A DNA stretch of 64,000 nucleotides from positions 33,444-97,443 of the forward strand of contig NZ_JBBEWR010000008.1 in the NCBI RefSeq assembly GCF_037646345.1. Reading direction: 5' to 3'. Each line of letters opens with the position of its first letter. Position 1 is the first letter of the stretch. This document shows, piece by piece, positions 1 to 8,381 of the stretch. A program made the position numbers and the translations under genes. The stretch comes from Ascidiimonas aurantiaca (GTDB taxonomy: Bacteria; Bacteroidota; Bacteroidia; Flavobacteriales; Flavobacteriaceae). The notes beneath the pieces were generated by a model. It did no database searches. It saw only the letters and a list, made by a program, of their open reading frames with translations, and had not been told where the DNA came from.

Positions 1-1162
1 CTGAAAGCATACCGTATTCAATAACGATTTTGATATCGTTCCATTTTTTCTCAAAATCTTCCCTATTGTCTTTAAAAAGGGAATTAAGTTTATCGGCTAC
101 TTTACGGGTAATATAGCTGGCAATCTTTTTTACGTTTCCGTCTGCCTGCAGATAAGATCTGGAGACGTTCAAAGGGATATCGGGAGAATCAATAACACCT
201 CTTAGCATGGTAAGGAATTCCGGTACAATACCTTCTACATTATCAGTAACAAATACCTGGTTCTGATAAAGCTGAATTCGGTCCTTTTGAAGATTGAGAT
301 CGTTTGAGAGTTTTGGGAAATAAAGAATACCTGTAAGGTTAAATGGATAATCTACATTAAGGTGAATATTAAAAAGGGGCTCTTCAAACTGCATAGGATA
401 CAACTCTCTGTAAAAAGCGCTGTAATCTTCACTGGAAAGTTCTGAAGGTTGTTTGGTCCAGGCCGGTTCAGGATTATTAATAATGTTGTCAACTTCAATA
501 GTTTTAGCTTTTTCTTCGCCTTCTTCTTTTTCAAGTGTTTCCTGGCGGGTTCCAAACTTGATTGGTACCGGCATGAACTTATTGTATTTTACTAAAAGTT
601 CATTAATTCGATTTTCTTCTAAGAACTCTGTACTGTCTTCTGCAATATGTAAGATAATTTCAGTACCCCTTTCCTGCCGTTCATTTTCTTCCATTGTAAA
701 TTGCGGGCTTCCGTCACAAGTCCAGTGGGCTGCAGGAGTGTCAAGGTAAGATTTTGTAATGATCTCCACTTTGTCAGCCACCATAAAAGCCGAATAGAAT
801 CCAAGCCCGAAATGACCTATAATACCTGCATCTTTAGCAGTATCTTTATATTTTTCAACAAATTCTTCAGCTCCTGAGAAGGCTACTTCATTAATATACT
901 TTTTCACTTCATCGGCCGTCATACCAATACCCTGGTCGATAATATGAAGTTTTTTACCTTCTTTGTCTATTTTTACTTCAATAACAGGACTGCCGTATTC
1001 TACCTTAGCCTCTCCAATACTGGTAAGGTGTTTTAATTTAAGGGTGGCATCTGTAGCATTTGAAATAAGCTCTCTTAAGAAAATTTCATGATCACTATAG
1101 AGGAATTTTTTTATAAGAGGAAAAATATTGTCAACAGATACATTAATATTGCCAGTTGTCAT
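1..1162 (-). CDS. htpG: Hsp90-family molecular chaperone HtpG, 3' end cut off by window edge
   Basis: Cytosolic ATP-dependent chaperone. The visible 387 codons run from an ATG at 1162 and leave the window, so only the N-terminal and part of the middle domain are present. GHKL ATPase motifs are clear: the ELISNATDA helix near residue 31, the DQGIGM ATP-lid motif near residue 76 and GHFGLGFYS near residue 115. The middle domain follows, with NIHLNVDYPFNL and the conserved VEGIVPEFL and PLNVSRSYLQ segments. The gene stands alone on this strand. A short palindrome lies about 80 bases upstream. Family assignment is certain. Confidence 0.97.
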   Translation of the reverse strand, partial: MTTGNINVSVDNIFPLIKKFLYSDHEIFLRELISNATDATLKLKHLTSIGEAKVEYGSPVIEVKIDKEGKKLHIIDQGIGMTADEVKKYINEVAFSGAEEFVEKYKDTAKDAGIIGHFGLGFYSAFMVADKVEIITKSYLDTPAAHWTCDGSPQFTMEENERQERGTEIILHIAEDSTEFLEENRINELLVKYNKFMPVPIKFGTRQETLEKEEGEEKAKTIEVDNIINNPEPAWTKQPSELSSEDYSAFYRELYPMQFEEPLFNIHLNVDYPFNLTGILYFPKLSNDLNLQKDRIQLYQNQVFVTDNVEGIVPEFLTMLRGVIDSPDIPLNVSRSYLQADGNVKKIASYITRKVADKLNSLFKDNREDFEKKWNDIKIVIEYGMLS

Positions 1163-1238
1163 TTTTTGTAATTTATTTAGTTATTAATACGTATTTTTAC
1201 AACTAAGTTGACAAAAAGAATACCATAATTATAAGTCC

Positions 1239-1251
1239 TGACAAACTGTCA
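1239..1251. promoter_or_regulatory. Perfect palindrome TGACA-AAC-TGTCA upstream of htpG
   Basis: Inverted repeat with 5-bp arms and a 3-bp centre, 77 bases upstream of the htpG start codon. On the minus strand its TTTG overlaps where a -33 element could lie. A stress-response operator is an inference only; the arms are short enough to occur by chance. Confidence 0.3.
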
Positions 1252-1318
1252 TTTTGTAATAGTTTCTCTTCCCATAATAAACTTTTTGAAAAATTTAACA
1301 CAAAAAACGTTTAACCAA

Positions 1319-1350
1319 TTTTGATTATATTTAAACGTTTCGTAATTTTG
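1319..1350 (+). promoter_or_regulatory. Bacteroidota-type promoter (TTTTG - 19 bp - TAATTTTG)
   Basis: TTTTG at 1319-1323 and TAATTTTG at 1343-1350, separated by 19 bases, match the -33/-7 consensus of the Bacteroidota primary sigma factor. Transcription would begin near 1357, about 95 bases before a strong hairpin terminator and with no credible ORF between. Confidence 0.55.
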
Positions 1351-1356
1351 AATCGT

Positions 1357-1480
1357 TTTAAATAATCAAAGGGATTAAACTGCTGTGAAAAAGAAAAAGT
1401 TTTAAAAATCCTATAATTGGTTTGTTTATTTATTGGTTAGGTTGTTTGGAAAGCGCACTTGGTTAGTGCGCTTTCTTTCT
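1357..1480 (+). ncRNA. Candidate small non-coding RNA of about 120 nt
   Basis: This sits in the 405-base gap between htpG and the TetR gene. A consensus promoter precedes it and an intrinsic terminator (1449-1475) ends it, which defines a transcript of roughly 120 nt. No ORF longer than a few codons lies inside. I do not recognise an RNA family such as 6S, tmRNA or SRP RNA. It could instead be the untranslated end of an unannotated element. Confidence 0.35.
1449..1480 (+). terminator. Intrinsic terminator
   Basis: A 10-bp stem, GAAAGCGCAC (1449-1458) with GTGCGCTTTC (1466-1475) around a 7-base loop, is followed by a T-rich tract. It ends the candidate small RNA. It cannot serve htpG, which runs the other way. 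Confidence 0.75.
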
Positions 1481-1549
1481 TTTACAGACTTGTTAAAACT
1501 CAACTTTTAAGATTTGTTTAATTTTTTTTAATAAAAGTAAAACATTTTG

Positions 1550-1557
1550 TAAATTTG
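1550..1557 (+). promoter_or_regulatory. -7 element TAAATTTG of the TetR-like gene, predicting an almost leaderless mRNA
   Basis: TAAATTTG ends 10 bases before the first ATG (1568). Initiation about 5-8 bases downstream would leave almost no leader ahead of that ATG, and few bases ahead of a second in-frame ATG at 1574. The -33 element is weak. Confidence 0.45.
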
Positions 1558-1567
1558 ACACAAATAC

Positions 1568-2242
1568 ATGGAGATGGCAGCGACAAAGACCAAAAAAGAA
1601 AAAGAGATAAAGGATTTTGATATACTAACGGCATACATGGAGTATGTACTGGAGCATGATAAAGAGCCTGTTTCTGTTTATCGTTTTTGTAAAGACGTTA
1701 AAATTGATGAAAAGCAGTTTTATATGCATTTTGGCTCTTTTGATGCCTTGAAAAAAAGAGTTTGGACTACCTTTTTCGAAAATACAATACAATTACTTGA
1801 AAAAGACTCCGGTTTTATGAGTTCTTCCGGACGAGATAAGATGCTTGCCTTCTTTTTTACTTTTTTCGAATTGCTAACGTTAAACCGAAGTTATGTGTTG
1901 TTTACATTAAAGTCGCATCAACGCATACCGGATAACCTGAATCAACTTAAACCGTTACGACAACATTTTAAGGATTTTACTAAAGATATATCAGAAAGTG
2001 AAAATGAGGAAAAGACACTTAAAATTTTGAAGAAGCCTACTCGTCTTTTTTCTGAGGGGGCATGGCTTCATTTTATGTTTCTTCTCAAATTCTGGATGGA
2101 TGATGATTCACCTGGTTTTGAAAAGACAGATGTGGCCATAGAAAAATCAGTTAATACGGTTTTTGATGTTTTAGATAACACACCTTTGGATAGTGTTCTT
2201 GATTTTGGAAAATTTATTTGGAAAGAAAAATTTGTCTCTTAG
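1568..2242 (+). CDS. TetR/AcrR-like transcriptional regulator
   Basis: 224 residues. The N-terminal 60 residues form a helix-turn-helix of TetR type: PVSVYRFCKDVKIDEKQFYMHFGSFDALKKRV places the recognition helix before the usual aromatic F/Y-x-H-F segment. The C-terminal part is all-helical and hydrophobic, as expected for ligand binding, but no ligand can be deduced. The gene ends 3 bases before the ABC1-kinase gene, so the two are almost surely co-transcribed and may act together. An in-frame ATG two codons in (1574) is an alternative start. The DNA-binding family is likely; the target is unknown. Confidence 0.8.
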   Translation: MEMAATKTKKEKEIKDFDILTAYMEYVLEHDKEPVSVYRFCKDVKIDEKQFYMHFGSFDALKKRVWTTFFENTIQLLEKDSGFMSSSGRDKMLAFFFTFFELLTLNRSYVLFTLKSHQRIPDNLNQLKPLRQHFKDFTKDISESENEEKTLKILKKPTRLFSEGAWLHFMFLLKFWMDDDSPGFEKTDVAIEKSVNTVFDVLDNTPLDSVLDFGKFIWKEKFVS

Positions 2243-2245
2243 CCT

Positions 2246-3553
2246 TTGAAAACACTAGATAAAATTCCGGTAGGAAAAATAGAGCGTGCCGGAAAGCTGG
2301 TACAGACAGGCGTTAAAATAGGCGGTAACTACCTCAAATATTATGGAGAAAAGCTTATAAACCCTGAACTTACTAAAGATAAGCTCAATGAAGAGAATGC
2401 AGAAGATATTTATGACGGCTTAAAGAGCTTAAAAGGAAGTGCTCTTAAAGTGGCTCAAATGCTTAGTATGGAGAAAAACATGCTTCCCAGAGCCTATGTT
2501 GAAAAATTTTCACTCTCGCAGTTTTCAGTTCCTCCGCTTTCCGCTCCATTAGTTAGAAAAACTTTTAAAAAATATTTTAATGCTTATCCCGAAGAGGTTT
2601 TCGACTCTTTTACGCCCAACTCGGTAAATGCTGCCAGTATTGGCCAGGTGCACAAAGCAGTAAAAGAGGGAAGATCACTGGCTGTTAAAATACAATACCC
2701 CGGGGTTGCCGATAGTATTAAAAGTGATTTGTCCCTGGTAAAACCCATTGCGGTGAGAATGTTTAATCTCCAAAGTCAGGATTCAGATAAATATTTTAAA
2801 GAGATAGAAAACAAGTTGCTGGAAGAAACCAATTATGCCCTGGAGCTGTCTCAAAGTAAAGAGATAACAACGGCCTGTAAAAATATACCCAATATCGTTT
2901 TTCCTGAATATTATGAGCAGTGGTCTAACGAGCGAATAATTACTATGGATTGGATGAAGGGGGAGCATCTCAGTGAATTTACGGCAGGTGATTTTGACCG
3001 TACTCTGGGCAATCTTCTCGGGCAATCACTCTGGGATTTCTATATGTTTCAAATTCACCAACTTCGAAAAGTACATGCAGATCCGCATCCCGGTAATTTC
3101 CTTGTGCATGAAAGACAATTGGTAGCTATTGATTTTGGGTGTATTAAGCATATACCGGATTCATTCTACATTCCATATTTTGAGATGGCAAAAAGAGAAA
3201 ATTTTGAAAATGAAGCCATCTTCAAACAAAAAATGTATGAACTCGAAATTCTCCTTCCCTCAGATTCTCCTGAAGAAGTGAAATTTTTTACGGAGTTGTT
3301 CCGGGAGATGTTGAGTGTGTTTACCGCTCCTTTTAATGAAAAAGAATTTGATTTTGGTAACCAGCGTTTCTGGAATAGCATTGCATCATTGAGTGAGCGC
3401 TATTCAAAAGATCCCAAAATCAGAAAAATGAACGGTAGCAGAGGTTCTAAACACTTTTTATATATGAACCGTACTTTTTTCGGGCTCTATAATCTCCTTT
3501 GTGACCTCAAAGCGAAAGTAACGGTAAATAACTTTGAAAAATATCTTTCATAA
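2246..3553 (+). CDS. UbiB/ABC1 (AarF, COQ8-like) atypical kinase-like protein
   Basis: 435 residues, starting at TTG three bases after the TetR-like gene stop; the sequence from that codon (MKTLDKIPVGKIERAGKLV) looks like a genuine N-terminus. UbiB hallmarks are present: a KxGQ-type segment (K68-V-A70-Q71-MLS), an alanine-rich nucleotide loop NAASIGQVHKA, the VKIQYPG lysine (K148), HADPHPGNF (Asp279) and an IDFG metal-binding Asp (D296). The third position of KxGQ is Ala instead of Gly. COQ8/UbiB proteins support isoprenoid-quinone synthesis or lipid homeostasis in other organisms; the role here is inferred from family only. Confidence 0.87.
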   Translation: MKTLDKIPVGKIERAGKLVQTGVKIGGNYLKYYGEKLINPELTKDKLNEENAEDIYDGLKSLKGSALKVAQMLSMEKNMLPRAYVEKFSLSQFSVPPLSAPLVRKTFKKYFNAYPEEVFDSFTPNSVNAASIGQVHKAVKEGRSLAVKIQYPGVADSIKSDLSLVKPIAVRMFNLQSQDSDKYFKEIENKLLEETNYALELSQSKEITTACKNIPNIVFPEYYEQWSNERIITMDWMKGEHLSEFTAGDFDRTLGNLLGQSLWDFYMFQIHQLRKVHADPHPGNFLVHERQLVAIDFGCIKHIPDSFYIPYFEMAKRENFENEAIFKQKMYELEILLPSDSPEEVKFFTELFREMLSVFTAPFNEKEFDFGNQRFWNSIASLSERYSKDPKIRKMNGSRGSKHFLYMNRTFFGLYNLLCDLKAKVTVNNFEKYLS

Positions 3554-3571
3554 TGAGAGTTCCTCTTAGAA

Positions 3572-3595
3572 AACGCGCCATCAGCGCGTTTTTTT
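3572..3595 (+). terminator. Intrinsic terminator after the tetR-ubiB pair
   Basis: AACGCGC (3572-3578) pairs with GCGCGTT (3584-3590) around CATCA and is followed by seven T in all, 19 bases after the stop codon. Confidence 0.85.
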
Positions 3596-3724
3596 ATCTT
3601 CCATATATATTTCTGAACCAGAATGTATTAAAGATATCTCAATAATCAGTAAATTGCGCAGCCAATTTTTAATTTATTCGTAGATTTAATTTTTGTAATT
3701 CACAAATTCACATAAAAATAAAAT

Positions 3725-4732
3725 ATGTACAATTCAAGAATTGCGGGTCTGGGATATTTTGTGCCTGAAAACGTAGTGACCAATGATGACCTGTCCACGA
3801 TCATGGATACAAGTGATGAATGGATACAGGAGCGTACAGGTATCAAAGAGAGAAGACATGTTATTCCGGGAACAGATACTACCACCAGTATGGGGGTAAA
3901 GGCTGCTAAAATTGCTATAGAACGGGCGGGTATTGATAAAAATGAAATAGACTTCATTGTTTTTGCTACATTAAGTCCTGATTATTATTTTCCCGGGCCG
4001 GGCGTTTTGGTACAGCGTGAACTGGGTATTGATACTGTAGGGGCACTGGATGTGCGTAACCAATGCTCCGGGTTTGTTTATGCAGTTTCGGTAGCAGACC
4101 AATTTATTAAGACCGGGATGTACAAAAATGTCCTGGTAATTGGTTCTGAGCTGCATTCTGCCGGACTGGATATGACTACTCGGGGAAGATCGGTTTCTGT
4201 AATTTTTGGAGATGGAGCAGGTGCAGCAGTACTTACTCGTGAAGAAAATAAAGAGAAAGGTATTCTTTCTACCCATTTACACTCAGAAGGTGAACATGCC
4301 GAAGAGCTTGCCGTAATAGCTCCGGGTATGGGTAAACGCTGGGTAACCGATATATTACGTGATAATGATCCGGATGACGTTTCGTACACCCCTTATATGA
4401 ACGGGCAGTTTGTATTTAAAAATGCTGTAGTGCGTTTTAGCGAGGTGATTATGGAAGGGTTACAGGCTAATGGGCTTACACCTGAGGCCATTGATATGCT
4501 GATCCCTCATCAGGCGAATTTAAGAATATCGCAGTTTATTCAGAAAAAGTTTGCTCTGCCTGATGATAAGGTATATAACAATATCATGTCTTATGGTAAC
4601 ACAACTGCAGCCTCCATTCCCATAGCACTTACAGAAGCCTGGGAGCAAGGTAAGATCAAAGAAGGAGATACCGTGGTGCTGGCTGCTTTTGGAAGTGGCT
4701 TTACCTGGGGTAGCGTCATAATTAAATGGTAA
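3725..4732 (+). CDS. 3-oxoacyl-ACP synthase III-like ketosynthase (FabH family)
   Basis: 335 residues with the Cys-His-Asn triad of ketoacyl-ACP synthase III: Cys114 in NQCSGF, His262 in HQAN and Asn292 in GNTTAAS. GDGAGAAVL near residue 162 and the terminal FGSGFTWGS are also typical. FabH condenses an acyl-CoA with malonyl-ACP to begin fatty-acid synthesis. No fab or acyl carrier protein gene is adjacent, so this may be the primary FabH or a second copy with another starter unit. The gene is monocistronic and followed by a strong hairpin. Confidence 0.9.
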   Translation: MYNSRIAGLGYFVPENVVTNDDLSTIMDTSDEWIQERTGIKERRHVIPGTDTTTSMGVKAAKIAIERAGIDKNEIDFIVFATLSPDYYFPGPGVLVQRELGIDTVGALDVRNQCSGFVYAVSVADQFIKTGMYKNVLVIGSELHSAGLDMTTRGRSVSVIFGDGAGAAVLTREENKEKGILSTHLHSEGEHAEELAVIAPGMGKRWVTDILRDNDPDDVSYTPYMNGQFVFKNAVVRFSEVIMEGLQANGLTPEAIDMLIPHQANLRISQFIQKKFALPDDKVYNNIMSYGNTTAASIPIALTEAWEQGKIKEGDTVVLAAFGSGFTWGSVIIKW

Positions 4733-4813
4733 TTTAAAAAGTAACTAATTAACCATTACCATATTCTTTTGAAGTTTATCAGAAGAAATCACCTAATTCG
4801 GATATCGAATTAA

Positions 4814-4838
4814 AAAAAGCCTGCTCAGCAGGCTTTTT
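4814..4838. terminator. Bidirectional terminator between fabH-like gene and arsC
   Basis: AAAAAGCCTG..CAGGCTTTTT hairpin with A-run and T-run on opposite sides, lying between two convergent genes. It can end transcription on both strands. Confidence 0.85.
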
Positions 4839-4840
4839 CG

Positions 4841-5257
4841 TTAAACGTGATCGCTAATAAAGTCAGAGCACCATTGTTTAATGTTGTCACGTGTGCTTCT
4901 AAATGCCTGCACCAGTTCGGAAGCAGATCCTGACAATTTAGTAGGATCTGAGAAATTGTGATGAAATTTTTGTGCTTCTGAAATGTATATAGGGCAGCTT
5001 TCTTTAGCGTGATCACAAACCGTTAAAATATAATCAAATTTGATATGTGCATAATCATCTACATGAACAGAGGTGTGATGGGATATATCAATACCATCTT
5101 CGGCCATTATGCCTACTGCAAAAGGGTTTAAACCGTGCTTTTCAACCCCTGCACTATACACATTGATACGGCCTTCTCCAAAATGATTAAGGTAGCCATG
5201 AGCCATTTGGCTCCGGCAGGAATTACCTGTACAAAGTACAAGAATGTTTTTTTTCAT
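4841..5257 (-). CDS. arsC: Arsenate reductase, low-molecular-weight phosphatase fold, thioredoxin-coupled type
   Basis: 138 residues. It reduces arsenate to arsenite in the cytosol. The P-loop CTGNSCRS holds Cys9 and Arg15 (CX5R). Cys81 and Cys88 lie in ILTVCDHAKESCP, matching the Cys10/Cys82/Cys89 relay of the Staphylococcus aureus ArsC family, so recycling by thioredoxin is expected. It lies 106 bases downstream of an ArsR repressor on the same strand. No arsenite exporter (ArsB or Acr3) is visible in the window. Confidence 0.9.
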   Translation of the reverse strand: MKKNILVLCTGNSCRSQMAHGYLNHFGEGRINVYSAGVEKHGLNPFAVGIMAEDGIDISHHTSVHVDDYAHIKFDYILTVCDHAKESCPIYISEAQKFHHNFSDPTKLSGSASELVQAFRSTRDNIKQWCSDFISDHV

Positions 5258-5363
5258 AAGAATTGCAATAAAAAATTAATGGCATATGATTTTTTCTTTA
5301 TAACCAGACGTTTTTAAAGTTCACTATGTTATAAAAGGTATCCCGGAGAAAACATCTGTATTT

Positions 5364-5720
5364 TTATAATTCGTTTTTAATGGTTAATGGTGTACAGGTG
5401 GCACCGGAGTTTTGATAAGATTGAAAAAAAACGGAAAAAAGGTTTTTAACATGAAGCCATTTTTCCGGATTGATACAATAACATACGCTGGTACCTTCAA
5501 TAGTACCCTGAATATAATTTTCTTTTTTAAGCTCCTTAAGATGTTGTGAGATGGTAGGCTGTGCCAGTCCTATCTCATTCACAAGGTCGCCACAAATACA
5601 GGCATCTGTATTTATAATGTGCTGAAGTATGGCAATTCGTGCAGGATGCGCAAGAACTTTGGCCAGATTCGCCAGCTCATTTTGTTGTTTGGTATAAATA
5701 TCTGTTTTAGTAACTCCCAT
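5364..5720 (-). CDS. arsR: ArsR/SmtB-family metalloregulator
   Basis: 118 residues with a winged helix-turn-helix: HPARIAILQHI, then the recognition region GLAQPTISQHLKELK (about 51-65). The Cys41-x-Cys43 pair in ACICGDLV sits at the start of the DNA-binding helix pair, where the ELCVCDL arsenite-sensing motif lies in ArsR. Cys80 and Cys82 form a second CxC and Cys109 lies near the C-terminus. By family it represses its operon until As(III) or Sb(III) binds. The arsC gene directly downstream supports arsenic rather than another metal. Confidence 0.88.
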   Translation of the reverse strand: MGVTKTDIYTKQQNELANLAKVLAHPARIAILQHIINTDACICGDLVNEIGLAQPTISQHLKELKKENYIQGTIEGTSVCYCINPEKWLHVKNLFSVFFQSYQNSGATCTPLTIKNEL

Positions 5721-5770
5721 TTGTTAATTAATACATTGCAATATTACGATAAATAAATTTAATAAAAAAT

Positions 5771-5798
5771 AACCCGAAAGCTTTTACACTTCCGGGTT
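5771..5798 (-). terminator. Terminator of the outer-membrane barrel gene
   Basis: AACCCGGAAG and CTTTCGGGTT (minus strand) pair with one mismatch around an 8-base loop, followed by ATTTTTTATT. It lies about 60 bases downstream of the stop codon at 5861. Confidence 0.7.
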
Positions 5799-5860
5799 TT
5801 TTAATAACTAACAATTAAACACTAACCATCAACTATAAAAATTGTGTAGTTATTAAATCT

Positions 5861-8263
5861 TTACAGGATACCACCGCTTCCCTGTTTTGTATTGTCGTCC
5901 CTGTTTTTTCTTCTCAAGGCTCTGTTTTTACCACTTCCAAATCTATAAGAGAGTCCCACAAAAACGGTATTGCTTTCCCAGTTAAAATCTCCGGTTTGTC
6001 TAAAAGGCAGGCGTCCGTCAAACGCAAACTGCATAGTATTGAAAACATCATTGAAATTAAGGCTTATCGTACCTTTTTTCTGAGCGAAGGAATATCTCGC
6101 TCCTGCATTAATGAAATACATAGGTTCTACATCAAACTGTAGGGTTTTGTTTTTACCCCGGTAGAAACCGAATATTGAAAAGGTAAGGTTTTTTGTGGCT
6201 ATAAGATTGTTGTTCATACGGGCGTTCCATGCTGTATTGGTTACTTCTACCTCATCTGTACCTACAAAACCTCTTTGTTTCTGAGAGAAAAGGTCGAAGC
6301 TGGCATTGAAGTTCCACCATTTTGTGGGCCTGTAGTTACTTGACATTTCAAAACCAAAAGAGGAGTTGTTGTCAAAATTATCAAAAGTGAGAATAAGTTT
6401 ATTTTCATCCAGTTCATCAATATAGACTGCCCGGTTGATCTCATCTTCGATTTTTCTGTAGAATACCCCTGCTGTAATGCTTCCATTTTTTAATCTTCTG
6501 GTGTAATTAAACTCAGCAGAATTAGTGAACTGAGGTAAAAGTGAAGGGTTACCAAAAGAAGAAATGAGTGGGGTGGCCCATTCTCTAATGGGGTTTACCT
6601 GTTCCAGTCCGGGCCGGTCCACTCTTCTGCTTACACTCAATTGGTACTGGTTCTTTTCTCCGGGTCTGTAAACAATGAAAGCAGAAGGGTAAATTTGTGT
6701 GTATTTATCTGTAAAGGCCCTAACGGTATTGGTATCTGCCTTTACAGAAACATCTTCAAAACGGGCTCCTATCTGGTACGACCATTTTTCGAAGTTCTGT
6801 CCGAAAGTTGCATAGGCAGAATAAATATCCATTTCATAAATAAAGTTGGTACTGGGTGTGGGTCTTAAGTTTCCGTTGGCATTAAAAGTGAGTCCGGTAG
6901 ACTGGTAATCAATATCTGTATTAAAAAATCGGGCTTCAGCACCTAATTCCAGCTTAGATTTTTCGCTTAGCGGATTTACATAGTCCAGATTAATAAAGGT
7001 TTGATCTCTTTCGATATCTACGAAATCCATATAATCAGGGATAATACCGGTACCTCCTTCAAAATCAAAGTTGGCGTCCTCATCACTTTCAAATCGGTTA
7101 TGGTCTATTTCCAGTTCAATATTGTGGCCTTCTTTGGCAAAGTCACGTTTGTAATCCAGATTATACTGTTGGCTGTGATTGTCATTAATATTATTAAAGA
7201 ACTGTATCTCATCGGGAAAATCACCATTGTAATATACAATATCAGTTATTCCCAGTCCTTTGCCGTTAAAAAGGTTTTGATTGGTAAAAAAGGAGAACGT
7301 GTTCTTTTCATTAATATAGAAATCAAAACCGCCTTTAAAGAGATGTGATTTATTATTGTTGTTAAAATCAAAGAACTGTTCAGAGTTTTCATCTACCCGA
7401 AAAATACGCCCGTCATTTATGTATTTACCAATGTTCGTACCATAGTTTCCGTAGATATTGAATTTGCCATTTCTGTAATTGAGATCTAAAGAAGTATTAA
7501 ACTTTGCTTCTATGCCATGTGTAAGCCCCATATTCAGGTTTCCGTTAAAACCAATATTGGCATTTTTATGTAAAACGATATTGATAATACCGCTCATACC
7601 TTCAGGATTGTACTTGGCAGAGGGGTTAGTAATAAGCTCAATACTTTTTATAGAAGTTGAAGGTATTTGTTGTAACAGTTGAGCGATGGGGATATTGGTG
7701 AGTTTCCCATCTACCATTACACGTACATTGGCATTTCCGCGAAGTGTAATATTTCCGGTTTGCTGGTCAATGTTTACAGAAGGGATGTTGTTCATAATAT
7801 CGGCAGCAGTGGCTCCCACCGTAGTAAGGTCTTTCCCTACGTTTATGACCTTCCGGTCTATTTTCTGTTCTATTGTAGATCGTTCGGCTACTACATCTAC
7901 GCCTTCCAGTTCGGCTACTTCTTCCTCCAGAGCAATAGTTCCCAGTTCTAATTTTCGGTTTTGACGACTTATTTCAATATCTCTGGAATAGGTTTTATAA
8001 CCAACAAACTGAATTTGAAAAAGCATTCTTCCCTCGGGAAGTTTTTTAACCTCAAAAGAGCCGTTTTCAGAAGTGATCCCACCTGTTATCATTTCTCCCT
8101 CTGAAGATTTGACAATGATGGTGGCATACGGTATGGGTTGTTGAAGTATTTTGTCTATTACTTTACCGGAAACAGAGCCTATGGCAGGTGCTTTTTCTGG
8201 TGCTGTTTGAGCATTTAGTGCATAACAAAGCACTAATGCCCAAAGGGTCATAAGTTTTTTCAT
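5861..8263 (-). CDS. TonB-dependent receptor-like outer-membrane beta-barrel protein with carboxypeptidase-like N-domain
   Basis: 800 residues from the ATG at 8263. Upstream in-frame codons exist, but only this start gives a signal peptide (MKKLMTLWALVLCYALNAQ). A CarboxypepD-regulatory-like domain (about 30-110: VSGKVIDKILQQPIPYATI, GSFEVKKLPEG) leads into a plug-like region (TAADIMNNIPSVNIDQQTGNI, NPEGMSGIINIVL) and a long beta-barrel ending with LSYRFGSG and a basic tail. The substrate is unknown. It is upstream of arsR on the same strand, but a 140-base gap and a terminator separate them, so no functional link is claimed. Confidence 0.85.
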   Translation of the reverse strand: MKKLMTLWALVLCYALNAQTAPEKAPAIGSVSGKVIDKILQQPIPYATIIVKSSEGEMITGGITSENGSFEVKKLPEGRMLFQIQFVGYKTYSRDIEISRQNRKLELGTIALEEEVAELEGVDVVAERSTIEQKIDRKVINVGKDLTTVGATAADIMNNIPSVNIDQQTGNITLRGNANVRVMVDGKLTNIPIAQLLQQIPSTSIKSIELITNPSAKYNPEGMSGIINIVLHKNANIGFNGNLNMGLTHGIEAKFNTSLDLNYRNGKFNIYGNYGTNIGKYINDGRIFRVDENSEQFFDFNNNNKSHLFKGGFDFYINEKNTFSFFTNQNLFNGKGLGITDIVYYNGDFPDEIQFFNNINDNHSQQYNLDYKRDFAKEGHNIELEIDHNRFESDEDANFDFEGGTGIIPDYMDFVDIERDQTFINLDYVNPLSEKSKLELGAEARFFNTDIDYQSTGLTFNANGNLRPTPSTNFIYEMDIYSAYATFGQNFEKWSYQIGARFEDVSVKADTNTVRAFTDKYTQIYPSAFIVYRPGEKNQYQLSVSRRVDRPGLEQVNPIREWATPLISSFGNPSLLPQFTNSAEFNYTRRLKNGSITAGVFYRKIEDEINRAVYIDELDENKLILTFDNFDNNSSFGFEMSSNYRPTKWWNFNASFDLFSQKQRGFVGTDEVEVTNTAWNARMNNNLIATKNLTFSIFGFYRGKNKTLQFDVEPMYFINAGARYSFAQKKGTISLNFNDVFNTMQFAFDGRLPFRQTGDFNWESNTVFVGLSYRFGSGKNRALRRKNRDDNTKQGSGGIL

Positions 8264-8381
8264 TGGTAGGGTTGTTTTTTGATTGATGATGAATACCTGG
8301 CTATTGTCAGATATTTTATAACTTGACGACAAATGTTAAAACATGTTACAAATTAAAATACACTTTAACACAATTTAACAA

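Noticed and set aside
453..749. 98-codon plus-strand frame inside htpG
   Set aside because: Antisense shadow of the strongly conserved htpG sequence.
5364..8263. Outer-membrane barrel gene as part of the arsenic operon
   Set aside because: A 140-base gap with a terminator separates it from arsR, and nothing in its sequence points to metalloid transport.
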